Assembly (NCBI RefSeq): GCF_022201045.2
Contig: NC_068561.1
Coordinates: 18,664,501-18,728,500 of the forward strand
Length of the DNA stretch: 64,000 nucleotides
DNA from: Citrus sinensis
Taxonomy: Eukaryota; Streptophyta; Magnoliopsida; Sapindales; Rutaceae
Reading direction: 5' to 3'
Numbering within the stretch: the stretch's first letter is position 1; each line of letters starts with the position of its first letter. The notes below the pieces were generated by a model, which saw only the letters and a program-made list of their open reading frames with translations, was not told the DNA's origin and searched no databases. Positions 1 to 12,400 of this stretch are shown here, one piece after another. The translations under genes and the position numbers were made by a program.

Positions 1-91
1 CATCAAGTGTAAAGTAAGAAAAAATGATAATATTAAATTCTTTTTTTAAAACTGCTTGAAGCGCGATTTTATTTTCTAGTATATATATAAA

Positions 92-182
92 GCTGAGACT
101 AAAGAAGGTGATGTGACATCAGTATTTCTCATCTTCTTATATTCTCTATTATCTAATAAATTGGTTGAGATTAAAAAAATAA

Positions 183-227
<45 letters not shown>

Positions 228-1046
228 TGGGACTAAATGAGGTGATATGTCATCATTATTTCTCATCTTCTTGTATTTTCTATTATCCAATAAATTAGTT
301 GAGATTAAAAAAAATAAGTACATTACAAAATATTAAAAATAAAAAATTATTATTAAATTATAAAATATTACATGTCTCTTCATCATTCTATTTAAATTCA
401 ATAATATGTAACCATTAATAATAATTAATTATAAGTCGTGAAACATTCAATTATTTTATTATGCTAACAATTAAACTTTAGTAGCTTAAATACATTAATT
501 AATTAATATAGGAAAGAAGGTTCCTTCATCTTCCCTCAACAATGCGATTAGGGTCTAAGTTTAATATTATAATCCCATATTTAATTATGCAATCTTTTGT
601 TTAGTGTCTTTTGACTTCTTCAAACTCTATAAATATTAAGTAGTTAAGATTTGTGGCATTATTATTTTTCATCTTTTTATATTTTCTATTATCTAATATA
701 TTGGTTGAGATTAAAAAATAATTATATTACAAAATATTAAAATAGAAAATAATTATTAGATTACAAAAGATTACATGTCCCTTCCTCTTTTTATTTAAAT
801 TCAACAATATGTAACCATTAATAATAATTAATTATAAGTTTTAAAATATTCATTTATTTTATTAAGTCAACAACTAAACTGGTTTAAAATACATCAACTA
901 ATTAATATATGAAGGAAGATTCCTTCATTTTCCCTCACCAATGCCACAAGGGTCTAATTTTAATATTATAATCTCATATTTAATTATGCAACATTTTGCT
1001 TAGTGTCTTTGGTTTCTTCAAACTCTATAAAATTAAGTATTTAAGA
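92..1046. repeat. Nested tandem duplications, ~400-bp and ~131-bp periods
   Basis: Two levels of direct repetition are visible. A block at about 250-651 recurs at about 652-1046 (period about 402), sharing for example the run around accattaataataatta at 411 and 813 and the motif tccttcat...ttccctca. Within the first part a shorter unit (about 92-186 and 223-318, both holding 'attggttgagatt'-like text) is repeated around a TA microsatellite. No protein-coding signal is present. Copies are diverged, so this is an old tandem duplication. Confidence 0.75.
184..224. repeat. (TA)n microsatellite
   Basis: Uninterrupted alternating TA of about 41 bases. Its six-frame translation is an artefactual Ile-Tyr run, not a gene. 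Confidence 0.95.
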
Positions 1047-1247
1047 TTTGTTATATTTGAGTTTTCTTATTATTTAATCAACACCCTCTTTAGAAATATT
1101 GTTGTGTTTTTATTTTTTGACTTATTTGAATTTTTAGTGTTGTGTGCTTCATAGAGTACTCTTTTATTTTTGTACATGAGTTGTATAATAATAAAGATAG
1201 TTTGATGATAAGGGTAAGATTTTATAAGATGGGGGAGCCTGTTAATA

Positions 1248-1250
<3 letters not shown>

Positions 1251-1320
<70 letters not shown>
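1251..1320. repeat. (AT)n microsatellite, 35 units
   Basis: Seventy bases of pure AT dinucleotide. It is the longest simple repeat in the window and should be highly polymorphic in length. Confidence 0.97.
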
Positions 1321-1323
<3 letters not shown>

Positions 1324-3442
1324 ACTGTCAATAAATTGCAATCGGTCAATGGAAAATTTTTTGGTGGTCCAACATTCAAAGTGTAATAAAATATTAACAA
1401 AGAAATAAATGATAAAACAAATAAGATACTTTTCTAAACTCCGAAGACATTGAAGGCGAGAAGATGTAGCTGAGGGCAGTTCACAAGTCCCAGCCTTCTC
1501 GTTTGAATATTCGTACAATTATTACTTGATTGATCGTTTACTTGTCTCATAATTGTTCTACTTAGAATTAAATGTTGGAAGTTTTGAAATTGATGGATGC
1601 TAGATGTGTCTTTCTCAATGAGCTAAAGTCAAGGCACACCAAATAGCATTGCCCTAAAGTCAATTCTTCTGATAGAACAAGTGTTTCCAGCCATTCCATG
1701 AGGAAATTCCATGTGAATAGGCCAAGTCATCTCATAAGAGAAATCAAGTGGCCCCTGAACTCTGGTTCTTAGGTAGGATGCCTACCTATGCTATGTATGA
1801 TTCATCGGATTCTTCTTATGCTAATTCGGTGGGTGATTTAACTGATCACCTTCTATGACATTGTCTTAGTGTAAAATGGATCACACGACGTTTAATTCTT
1901 GGAGAAATTTTATAATAAAATGGCATAATAATTTCAATCTTTTATAACTCTCGTCTCATAGTTCGTCGTATTAATTCCAACATTAATATATGATTAGACG
2001 ATTATTGTGTATTTTGAAATATTACAACAAAATTTCCAACATTAAATTTTTTTCTTTTTTAGTTCTCATTCAAGAAATGGATTTATATTAGAGTAATTTT
2101 AGAAGTCAATCGAATTGAATATGCTCAAATAAAAATTAAGTCTACTTATTTTTATCGTTATCATCCTACCATTTAATTTTTTAAATGGTAGGATGATGAC
2201 GATAAAAATAAACTCATAGCTTCTTCGAAATTAATGACAGCAAATATAAATGAAATGAAATGATAAACACCTACCATTTAATTTTTTAAACTGAATAAAA
2301 TTGTAAAAACCATGGTTCAAACACAAATGAAAAACAACGATTTTAACTTTCCATAAGCCCATACGTAGAGCATATCCTCCAGATGAAGCTTTGATCGTAT
2401 GCAAGAGAACCGACAGCGACTGATGATGCTTCCTTCTATGGGGTAATATCGAATGAAGATTAATATTAATTATAATTAAATAAGGTAACGGTTGTTTTTT
2501 CTCTGAAATCTTAATGAATCTGAATTTTTCTAAAATATGAATAGGTATGAATATGAATATGTAAATGACATGTTTATTATTTTTTTAATATTTGAATATA
2601 GTGGCAAAAAAATATATTTTAAACATTGTTCTTGACATTTATGTCCTTGTAAAAAAAAAGATTAGATTTTATAGTTTAGAAAGTAAGTATATTATATACA
2701 GATATTTTTATAATATAATATTTACTTCTCATTTATAGTTTGTTCCATTCAGATAAAAGTTAATTTTTTTTCTATTTATATGTAAATGTCTAAAACTCGA
2801 ACATAAGTTAAAAAAAAAAACAAGTAAATTTAGAAAAATCTGAAATTGATAAAATTTAAAACTTCAAATGTTGAACAAATAAGTCCTACGTGATTAATTA
2901 TAATATAAGATAACGCACACTGTAATAATAAAATATTGTACAATGTGTGTTACATTAAACATAAAACAACATTAATGTAATACAATCTAGTTCAATCACC
3001 AAACACGAGACAATATTAGTGTGTTTACTTCTTTTATAGGGGAAATGGAATGAAGGAAGGAGAATGATTTTATTATTTACTTGTTTATTTTGCATTTGGG
3101 AGTAAGAATGAAGTTAGAGGGATCCATCAAATTTAAGAATGAGGAATGAGAATTCTATTTTTACATGGAGGTAAAATGGGATTCTCATTATTTGAATTTA
3201 CAATTCTATCCTCCCATACTTTCTAAAATTTTAATTTTGTCTTTATCACAAAATCTGATGATAATAATAACAATATCAATTACTATAATAATATTAATTA
3301 TATAATAATTATTACTATTATAACATTTATAATAAAAATAATTACTATTACCACTTTATTATTATTATTATTATCATTTATTAATGATAATAATAATAAT
3401 AATAATTAATTTACTCCAAATGCTCAATATTATAATGAACAT
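1321..3442. other. Gene-free AT-rich intergenic stretch
   Basis: No reading frame with coding character was found on either strand. The only structured items are the hairpin at 2149-2208 and an imperfect ATT/AAT-rich tract at about 3250-3415. Confidence 0.6.
2149..2208. repeat. 28-bp inverted repeat with 4-base loop
   Basis: The left arm 2149-2176 (contains atcatcctaccatttaa) is followed by tttt and then its reverse complement at 2181-2208 (contains ttaaatggtaggatgat), with one mismatch in 28 pairs. It would form a very stable foldback in RNA or DNA. A shorter echo of the arm (ctaccatttaattttttaaa) recurs at about 2270-2290. It could be a remnant of a foldback MITE or a small-RNA hairpin; no function can be assigned. 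Confidence 0.85.
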
Positions 3443-3908
3443 TAGGTTGGTAAAACCTAGGCCCGGGTCCGCGATTCACAATGCCTGGACCTGGCCCGGG
3501 TGTAATTTTTAGACACACGAGCTCGGCCTAAAAAGCCCGTCACTGGGCCGGGTTTTCAATACAAGATTTTGTACCCGAATTTTATATTTTTTTAATGTTA
3601 AACATGATATTTTTGTAATTTTTTGTAATTTTATGAATTTTAAATTTATTTCAATGAAATTGGACATGAAAATATAAACTTTAAATGTTTAAAACCTTAC
3701 ATATATGTAATAAATGAGTCAAATAAATATAATTATTTAAAATAATATATATTTTTTAATTTTTTAATAAAATCCGGGCTCCGGGTCACATCTCGGGTTT
3801 ATCAAGTGATGCCCAGGACTAGCTCGGCTTTATATTTGGGCAGGGTATTATCTGGCCCACATTGCCTGGGTTTGAGTCTGGATCGGGCAGTTATTTTTGA
3901 CATCTCGA
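3443..3908. mobile_element. Non-autonomous hAT-type element, 8-bp TSD
   Basis: The 466-bp element is flanked by the 8-bp direct repeat ATGAACAT (3435-3442 and 3909-3916), the target-site length of hAT transposons. Ends read TAGGTTGGTAAAA on the left and, on the opposite strand, TCGAGATGTCAAAA on the right, so the terminal inverted repeats are degenerate. Subterminal regions are rich in GGCCCGGG-like and GCCTGG words while the core is AT-rich, like the elements at 27322 and 29698. It encodes no transposase. Confidence 0.7.
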
Positions 3909-4302
3909 ATGAACATGCATATACTTCCTTTATAAACATTTATTTATTGATTTTCTAAGTGAAAAACATATAATATTAACTAAGGGTGTTTTTGTAAATG
4001 ATTTATTCAGATTATATGATAAAAGTAAACACATTAATTGAAATATTGTTTATTATGATTCATACAATTTAAGTATATAATTTATTTTTATTTTCATTCT
4101 TCATTTTAATTATTACTCATTCCAATTCATGTCTATTCTGATTCCCACAAAGTAAATATATTATAAATATAATTTAATCAAATCTTACCCTATCTTATTG
4201 AGTCTAATCCAATTTTACCTATCAAAAGCACCCTAAATGTGGACTGTAGGTTTTACCATCTAATCATTGATATTAACTTCTGAAAAGATAAATATATTAT
4301 TA

Positions 4303-5059
4303 GGGTCAGTTTGGGATTGCGGAGGCTGATGAAATAAGCTGCTTGTGCTGTGCAAATGAAATAAGCTGCTGATTAAAAAAGTAGCTTAGTGTTTGGTAAA
4401 CTGTGTTGTTGCGATTGCTGTGAGTTTGAAAAGTATAATACATGTGTTTGGTAAATCTTATTACGAAAGTGTTGTTGTATTATATAATGACCCAAATAGA
4501 CATACGTTATAATTGTTTTTTATTTTATGTTTAATAAATTGTTTAGACATTTTTTTTAAATATGTAAAATTACATTAATAAAACTCAATTAAGAAAAATC
4601 TAAAGAACTTCATAATCTGTTACATAGTATATGATAAAAATTTATACTTTTACATAATCTAAATAAAATAAAAAGTAACATGTATTACATTCACAGTAAA
4701 TTTTTTGCAATAAAAATCCTCAAAATTTCCATTTCTTAGGATTCAGAGCCATTAATATTGTGATACTAAATTGTGGCGGTAATATCTAACAATTTATATA
4801 TTATGGTTCATGGATAAATAAGATATAATTGTCTTTTTATTAAAATACTATGGTTATAATAAGTATTTTAAAAAGTTATAGTAGCTTATTGAATAAGCTG
4901 CTTATGAAAAGCAATCTTGTATCTGTTTTTAAAAGCTGCTGACGAAATGGAGAAAATTATGAAATAAGCTGCTTTTACAAATTTTACCAAACACTATTTT
5001 TATCAAAGATTATGAAATAAGCAGTTTATTGAGTTTCAACCTCAATCCCAAATGGGGCC
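4303..5059. mobile_element. Tourist-like PIF/Harbinger MITE, TTA TSD
   Basis: The 757-bp element is bounded by the 3-bp duplication TTA (4300-4302 and 5060-5062). Termini are GGGTCAGTTTGGGATTG and, inverted, GGCCCCATTTGGGATTG, matching the G-rich ...GTTTGGGATTG ends typical of Tourist/Harbinger elements. The motif gaaataagctgctt occurs in several direct and inverted copies near both ends, probably subterminal transposase-binding repeats. It has no coding capacity. Confidence 0.85.
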
Positions 5060-5197
5060 TTAGTCTCTAAAACCTAACGCCTAAGTTTTACTCAAATGTA
5101 CACATAAATCTCTTAATTTCAAAAATTAAAATATATACCATATATTGACTATCATAACTTTTGAGTTTGGTGGAAAGGTAATTAAAAATTTAATAAT

Positions 5198-6157
5198 AAA
5201 TGCAAATACAAATAAAAAGTGGCTTAAGTTTGGAATCAGGGGTTTTAAAAGAAACATGTATCATTAGATCTAATCAATGATACATATTAGCTCTATTAAT
5301 AATTTTTTTAATTATTTTTAAAATAATATAGCCAGTTAATAAACCGATCAAAGGGTGATTTTAAATTTAAAAATAAAAATAATAAGAGATATGATAAAAT
5401 ACAATATCTCAAGTTCTTTTATTTTAAATTGAATTGTTGACAAATTCTTTTATTTGAAATTGAATTCTTGACACAAGAAGTAAGGAAGCTTCATTGCATA
5501 ATGTTTATTTGTGCATTTTTTTTCCAGATAAGGATGTTATATCCATACATAATTGAAAAATAAAGTGGTTTATGATAGTTAGAGGCTACAATTAGTCATG
5601 TGTCATGCTTGCACAGTAATAAGAGACTTATTTCAATGTTTGCATAATAGGAGATTTGCTCTAGCAGTCTAAGAGGAGTAATGGATTTGATTGCATGCCA
5701 AAAAATATTTTGTGTCAATATCATTATCACAGAACATTTGTATTTTCTCTCTCAGTTGCTGGAGTTTAAGTAATTTACTTATGTAATACTCTGAATGCAT
5801 CCTTAGATATTGATTGGATGTAATTAGTTTTTTTTTTAGATTAAAAAAATTTATATTGGAAATTGGTTATTGTATTTGCTAAATGATAAGGCATTTTTAA
5901 ATTGACGAAATATTATTAATAAACCGTGGATGTACAAGTTAGTTAAATGAATTGAAACTTTTCGATTACTTAATTATTTTTTGTCATTATATTAAATTAT
6001 ATTAAATGATTGATTAAAATTAAAACACTTAAATTTAAGTGTCCACAACAATCCTACTATGAATAATTGTAAAAATACACACAGCACATGGATAAATCCT
6101 AAATGCAAATACAAATTAAAAGTGGCTTACGTTTGGAATAAGGGGTTTTAAAAGAAA
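5198..6157. repeat. 57-bp direct repeat pair flanking 846 bp, upstream of FANCD2
   Basis: Positions 5198-5254 and 6101-6157 share about 53 of 57 bases (aaatgcaaatacaaat ... ggttttaaaagaaa). The second copy lies just upstream of the FANCD2 leader. The 846 bases between them look like ordinary AT-rich spacer with no obvious element ends. It may be the remnant of a local duplication. Confidence 0.7.
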
Positions 6158-6435
6158 TTAGCGCAATTTTCAAATACATTTTAATGTGCAAACAAAGAAA
6201 TGCAGGGTTTTTTAGCCCTCCAGGTGGAGAATACGTTCAACTACTGGGCCTGATCCAGCCCATTTCCCAGTCGAAAATTAAAAACTTTCAGAGGAAGCTT
6301 TTGCCGTTCGCTCAAATTTTGGCGCCTTTCCAAATCTCTTCCTCCTACTTCCCATTGAGAGTCTCACTGAGAAAAATTAACATCGACCGAGTCCCCCCAC
6401 AACGACGCCGTTGGCAAAGCCCTTCGTCGAACAAA

Positions 6436-9400
6436 ATGGTGTTCCTTCACCAACAGAAGTCTTCACTCAAAAGAGACTCCTCTTCCTCTTCAAAAAGCAC
6501 ATTCCCCGTTCCTCCTTCCAAAATCCCCAAATCCGTTGATTCAGAAATCGAAAAAATGGTCTCAATTTTAGCAGATGCCGGTTGTACTCTAATGTACCAC
6601 TCGGGGCCACCGTGTCTCCCTTCTGATCCTAACAAGTTCCGTCGCCACCTCACCAATCTCCTCTCTCACGACTCCTCACTTCGCTCCCATTTCCTCGCCG
6701 GCTTCTCTTCTTATGTTCAGTCTCCCAAAAATTTCAACAGGTCAATTACTTTCTCATTTTTTATTTTTAAAATTATTTTTTATTCAATTGTCTGATTAAA
6801 CGACTTCGTTTTGTTTTGATATCAGGGTTCTGAGCTCATTGAGTCCTGGCAGAAGCGACAGCTTAGTTCGACAGCTTTTGCTGGTTCCGTGTATTCAATT
6901 AGACCTAATGCACATGCTTCTCGAGAAACTTCCGGAATATTTTGATGTGAATCCAGAGACACAGACATCATTGTCTTTTGAGGAGGACGTTGGTAGGCTT
7001 ATTATTAGTCAATTTCGGTGGCTTGATTTTCTCGTTGATCCGAAATCCTTTACCGAGAAATTAATGGAAGTACTTTGTATTTGTCCTTCACATTTAAAGA
7101 AAGAGATTATTGGTTCATTGCCTGAGATTATAGGTGATCAAAGCAATAATAAATCCGTTATTGATTCTCTCCAACAAATGCTCAGTGAAGATTCAGCTAT
7201 AATTGTGCCTGTGCTTGACTCCTTTTCGAACTTGAATTTGGATGATGAGCTGCAAGAACAGGTTGTTACCATAGCATTATCGTGTATTAGAACAATTGAT
7301 GCGGAACACATGCCACATTTACTTAGATTCTTATTTCTTTCGGCAACACAATCAAATGTTCGAAGAATTATCTCACACATTCGTCAGCACTTAAAGTTTG
7401 TTGGAGTGTCAAATTCTCGTGCATCACAACAAAATAAACTTAAGGGAAAGTCTCTTGTGGATAATTCGGAGGCGTCCATTCTTGATGCCTTGAGATCAAG
7501 TCTTCGATTTAAGAATGTAAGTCTGTTTGTCTGTCCCATATGATTTTAGAGAGTGTTTGCTCTTATTTAATGTAGCCGGTGTACTTGTGCTTTTGCCTCT
7601 CTGTGTAGATGCTTTGTCAGGAGATTTTAAAAGAAATTGATGGTCTTAAGAAACCTCAGGATCACAAAGTTATAGACATATGGCTTCTTGTTCTCATGTA
7701 TATGAATGGGGATCCCCTACGAAAGAGTGTTTCGAAGATTTTCAAGAAGAAAGTTATTGAAGATTGTATTCACAATGTTATGCTTGATCAGTGCATTCGT
7801 GGGAACAAAGAATTGGTGCAGGTATCTGTGACAATTATCTTGCATGAAGAAATATTCATTTTATATTTACTGTTTCCTGAATTGTTATCAACTTACATTC
7901 ATTCAAGCACTTTTAAAGTTTTCTATTGATTTTGTTAGGATCATTTTCCATCATTTCTTTCTTTGTCCGAGTACTTATTGGCGTGCAAAGAACAAAAGGC
8001 AAGGGAGTTTGGTATTCATGTGTATACTTGCTTGTTTGAAGAGTTTACTGATACATATTCAAGACAGGAAGTAAGCGACCTAAATTTTTATTTGTCACCA
8101 CTGATGATTAGAATACTAGTTGGTGTTTATGATAAGTTGATATGTGGTTTATGCAGGTTCTTGGTGCTCTAATTACGCATGTGGGATCTGGTGTGAGTTT
8201 TGAAGTTAGTTCGGCTCTGGAGACAATGGCTCTGCTGGCATCAGAATATGCATGGGAATTGATTCCACTTTCTTCTCATATAAATGGTATCTCAAGTATC
8301 AACCGCCTTTTCTCACAAATAATTATAAATTTGGAAGTCAGCTTGACATGAAAGTCCAAACACTCAGGTATCTTGGATTACTTGGAGGGTTATAGTGCTC
8401 AAAATTTGCACAAGGTGGGTTGATATATTAAGGTAGTATGGGTTGAATTTTGTACTTGTAAATTTCTCTAGCTCTTGTCATAGCGCAGGTCTATGAGGTT
8501 TTCAGCAGTCTAGCACTGTCAGCTCGAACCAGTGCACCCTGTTATGGAACTTCCATTGCAAATGAACTTCTGATGGTAGTAAGGAAGCAGGTGCAATATG
8601 AATATTCAGTGTCTTCTTAACGTAGATCATCTGCCTAATTGATCTTGCAATCAACTTAGTTCTTTGTCAATGTGGTTATCCATATAAGGAGAGATTTCCT
8701 GATTCTCTGATTTATGCAACTCCTTCCTATTCGACAGGTCAGCCATTCAGAACTGAAGTACAAAAAGATGGGCCTGATTGGAGCCTTGAAGATTGTTTCA
8801 TATCTGGGCGATGCTGGTATTGTTACCAGTACATCTCCATCTCAGGTAGGATTCATTTTGTTGCAAATATGAAACATAGACTCAAGCTGCAACACAAACA
8901 CACACAGACAATGATGACGACGACATGGAGTTTGAAGTTTAAGAGAATTAAAAGCAAGAGAAGAATTCTGTTGGAATCATTCAGCACTTTTCATTAATCT
9001 TTGCTGTTCAATTTAAGTATGCAGAACTAATAAACAACAAAAGTATAGTATTTCATGTTGGTATTCACTTTCGTGACATGACATCCACTTATTGATTGGC
9101 GAGTGTCAATAAATGGCCACGAGCAATCCCAATAACAGTCACATAAGCCACAGCAATGTATGTAACTAGCCTCTGGACCATGTCAACAGATGCTAATGAG
9201 GAGAGTTACCAAGTGATAGCTTCACCAAACCACAACTTTCTAACACACGATATAGACTTCTATAGTCTATATATTGGGTCTTACTACCGAAGAAATCACC
9301 TCTCTAACCCATAACCATAGCTTCCATCCCTCCATGAGATTCTGCACGTCAAGAATTTCAGGGTTCAAATATATGTTGAGGATCCAAATAAAGGGTGCAT

Positions 9401-12400
9401 TTAACAAAGTTGAACAATATCTTTAGTTTTCTGTGAAGAAGTCTTGCCCCAGGGTACCGTGGTGATTTGGAGATTGTTTTACAAGAATAGCCACATTGGC
9501 ATATGTAACTCTTATCTTATGACACATGATGTCTGAGAGGGTGGATATTTGATATGCATGTAAGATTATAATTGGTACAAATGAATTAATGCTGTGTTAG
9601 ATCAATATAAAGAGCATGGTCAATTTCTAGTATTTCAATCTATCATATTATTTCTATGAGATACATTCAGCATTTCTGTACACCTCTTTTAACAGAAATC
9701 GAACGCTGAAGAGGCTGTAGAACTCTTAAAAACATCTCTGAACTGCTGCAAACAGCTATACTTACCTTTGACTCTCTTTTATGATGAGCTAACTGCAATA
9801 CTGAACAGCAGAACACTGCAGCCAGAAATTATAGAATGGTAAGTAAATTTCAGCACATTTTTACCGGGAGATAATTATCTTTTTAAGTGAGAAAGTTATC
9901 TGCACTTTGTAGGATCGTCAAACATGTTGGGGAGTTTGAATCCATATATCTGTCTGATCTGGAATGTGGACAACTATCTAATAAGAACTCATTTTGTGGT
10001 ATAGAAGGTAAGATAGGTTTATGCAATCTATTATTCTGCTGAGAAGTTGGATCATAAATAATTTTGGGATATAGGTTGCAGTTTCTAATCGGGATTTACT
10101 TTTTAGGTGAACTATGGATGAACTTGGATGGAGATATATCTCCAATTTGTTTGAACATTTTGCCATTGGCTTCCTCTTCCTCACAGTAAGTTTTGCCATG
10201 CTCTACTTCCTGTCAGAATCTGTGTGTTTTAACTTGTCTTAATATTTTCGAATGCTGATGTTGAAACCCTGTCTGCAGGTCTGCTTCTCTACAAGTTCTT
10301 CATGCTAACTTCCTTTTACTCTCTACTGTAAGTATGAATGATCCTTTGGGCAATAGATGGACTTTTAAGTAATGGATAAATATTTTGAGTTTTCTCTTAA
10401 TTGTCAGGTTGAGAGGTTGACAAATCAGGGATCTCTTGGAGGAATTGATGCACTGCTTGGTTGCCCTTTACACCTTCCTTCCTCTAAGGTAGAACCTAGT
10501 AGAACATCTGTGGTGACATCTTGTTTTTTTGTTAGTATCTCTTCCTTGTCGAATAATATTGACATCTGCAGAACATTTCTTATCTCAATAGCTGTTTCTG
10601 TTTTGTACAGTGGTCAAACTTCTTCACACCATAGTCTTTTTTCTTTGTTGCTGGTGTCTTCATACCATGGTTATTATTACTTCATTGATGTTTATTGATA
10701 TTGGTCTGAAATTTATGAAGTCTTGGATGGTTTGGCCTTTATGCATTTATTGTTTCCTTGTTTGCTTTCATTGAACTTGAAAAGCATTTGAATGCTGGGA
10801 AACATCAAACGAATTGGAAATTTAACACCTTGGTTTGCACTTCCCTCTTCTTCTTCTTTTCTGGTCAATCAACTTAGGAAAAAGGAAGTACATACTAAAA
10901 TAACTGGTTTATGACCATTGTAAATATAATAACTTCGTCAAGTGTCCATGTCTAAGTTTGGGTCTTTAGAGCAGCCATTCTCATGTGAAAAGTTCAATTT
11001 TTCTCCACTGGTCCCTTGGTTTGTGTAAGAGAGTCTTGAAGTGAAATCCCTCAATCTGCATGTAAAATCAATTTCAATTGTTTCTGTAGACATCCACCAA
11101 ATGGGGACATATATTGCTGTTGATATGCACATGCCCCACCTACATTTTACTTTATTTTATGACACTCAATATGCGCAATTGATTTATTATGTTCTTTTGT
11201 GATTGTATTGCTTGGTTTGGCTTGTATATTTATGTAGGTCATCAAATAGTTTTTTACGTTACCACGTTACCAGTTTGCTGACACTTATTTGGTCTGTGCA
11301 ATGTCAGTGCTTCTCTGTAGCTGGTTGGCAATCTCTCACGGAAAAGCAGAAACAGATTGTGACCCTCTCTCTTTATCATGCAGCAAATTGGATACGGGAA
11401 CTGGTAAGTGCTATAGCTGGCATTTTTATTGTTATGGTTGACAGTAACATACACTATGGTCTGCAATGCTTTTTCTACTGCTTGCAGCTTAATGCCTTCT
11501 GCACGCAAGTTGCTGGAAGACTGGAATGTATAAGTCAGACTACAAAACAGGAGATAATTGCCAAGCTATTGAAGCGAGTGAGGAACCTAGTGTACGTTTG
11601 CACTCTCAGTTCCTAGTGTTGCGGACTTTTAATTGATATTTTCTTATTAAAAATTAAAGCCTGTGGAGCGCCCACACACACATATATATTTTGAATATTT
11701 GGGTGGGCTGGGTAGGGCAGAATTGATTAGAGTATAGAACATGTATATAGTTAGTAATCATTGTTGAAGAGAGTGAGTATTTTCTATCGCTGATTATAAC
11801 TGACACCAGGCTCTCATATGGAGCCTTAACATCAGAAGGTGCACGAGTTTTGAAATGGGAGTGAAGGCAAACCCTCCTAACTTCAATTTGCTTTTTGCTG
11901 ACATGAGATTCAAAAGCCCAAACTTTACAAAGATCATGAAAATGCTGACATTTAGTTGCTTTTAAGTTCAAATTTATCTCTCATTATTCAGGCACTACAA
12001 GTAATTATCCTTTAGAAATGATATACACACTACATGCTGGCGAGTTGCATTATGGGCTACTTCCTCAGTTGAAATGCTGAGCATGGTGAACATGGATCCT
12101 TCAGCTCAAACTTAGGATTGGGCTAGAGATCAACTTGATGGGCAAATCAAATTAACAGGATTGTGGAACCAAATTTTTACTAAAGCTGAATCCATACCTT
12201 TTGTGATGGGCTCAATTCGTTGCCATTTTAGTGGTTTATCATGAGCTTGATTAATTAGCATCCCTGATCAGACTAGAAACATGGAGTGTAGATAATAGCT
12301 TTAGTCTATTTTCTGGCTTAATAGGTTGTTAGATAAAAATTTGCCTGCAAAATGTGGTGCGTATACAAGGGATATAGTAAGGTATTGAGGCTGCTGTTAA

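Noticed and set aside
1070-1518. Open frames rich in Ile-Tyr over the AT microsatellites
   Set aside because: They are translations of dinucleotide repeats, with no start context, no homology and no codon structure.
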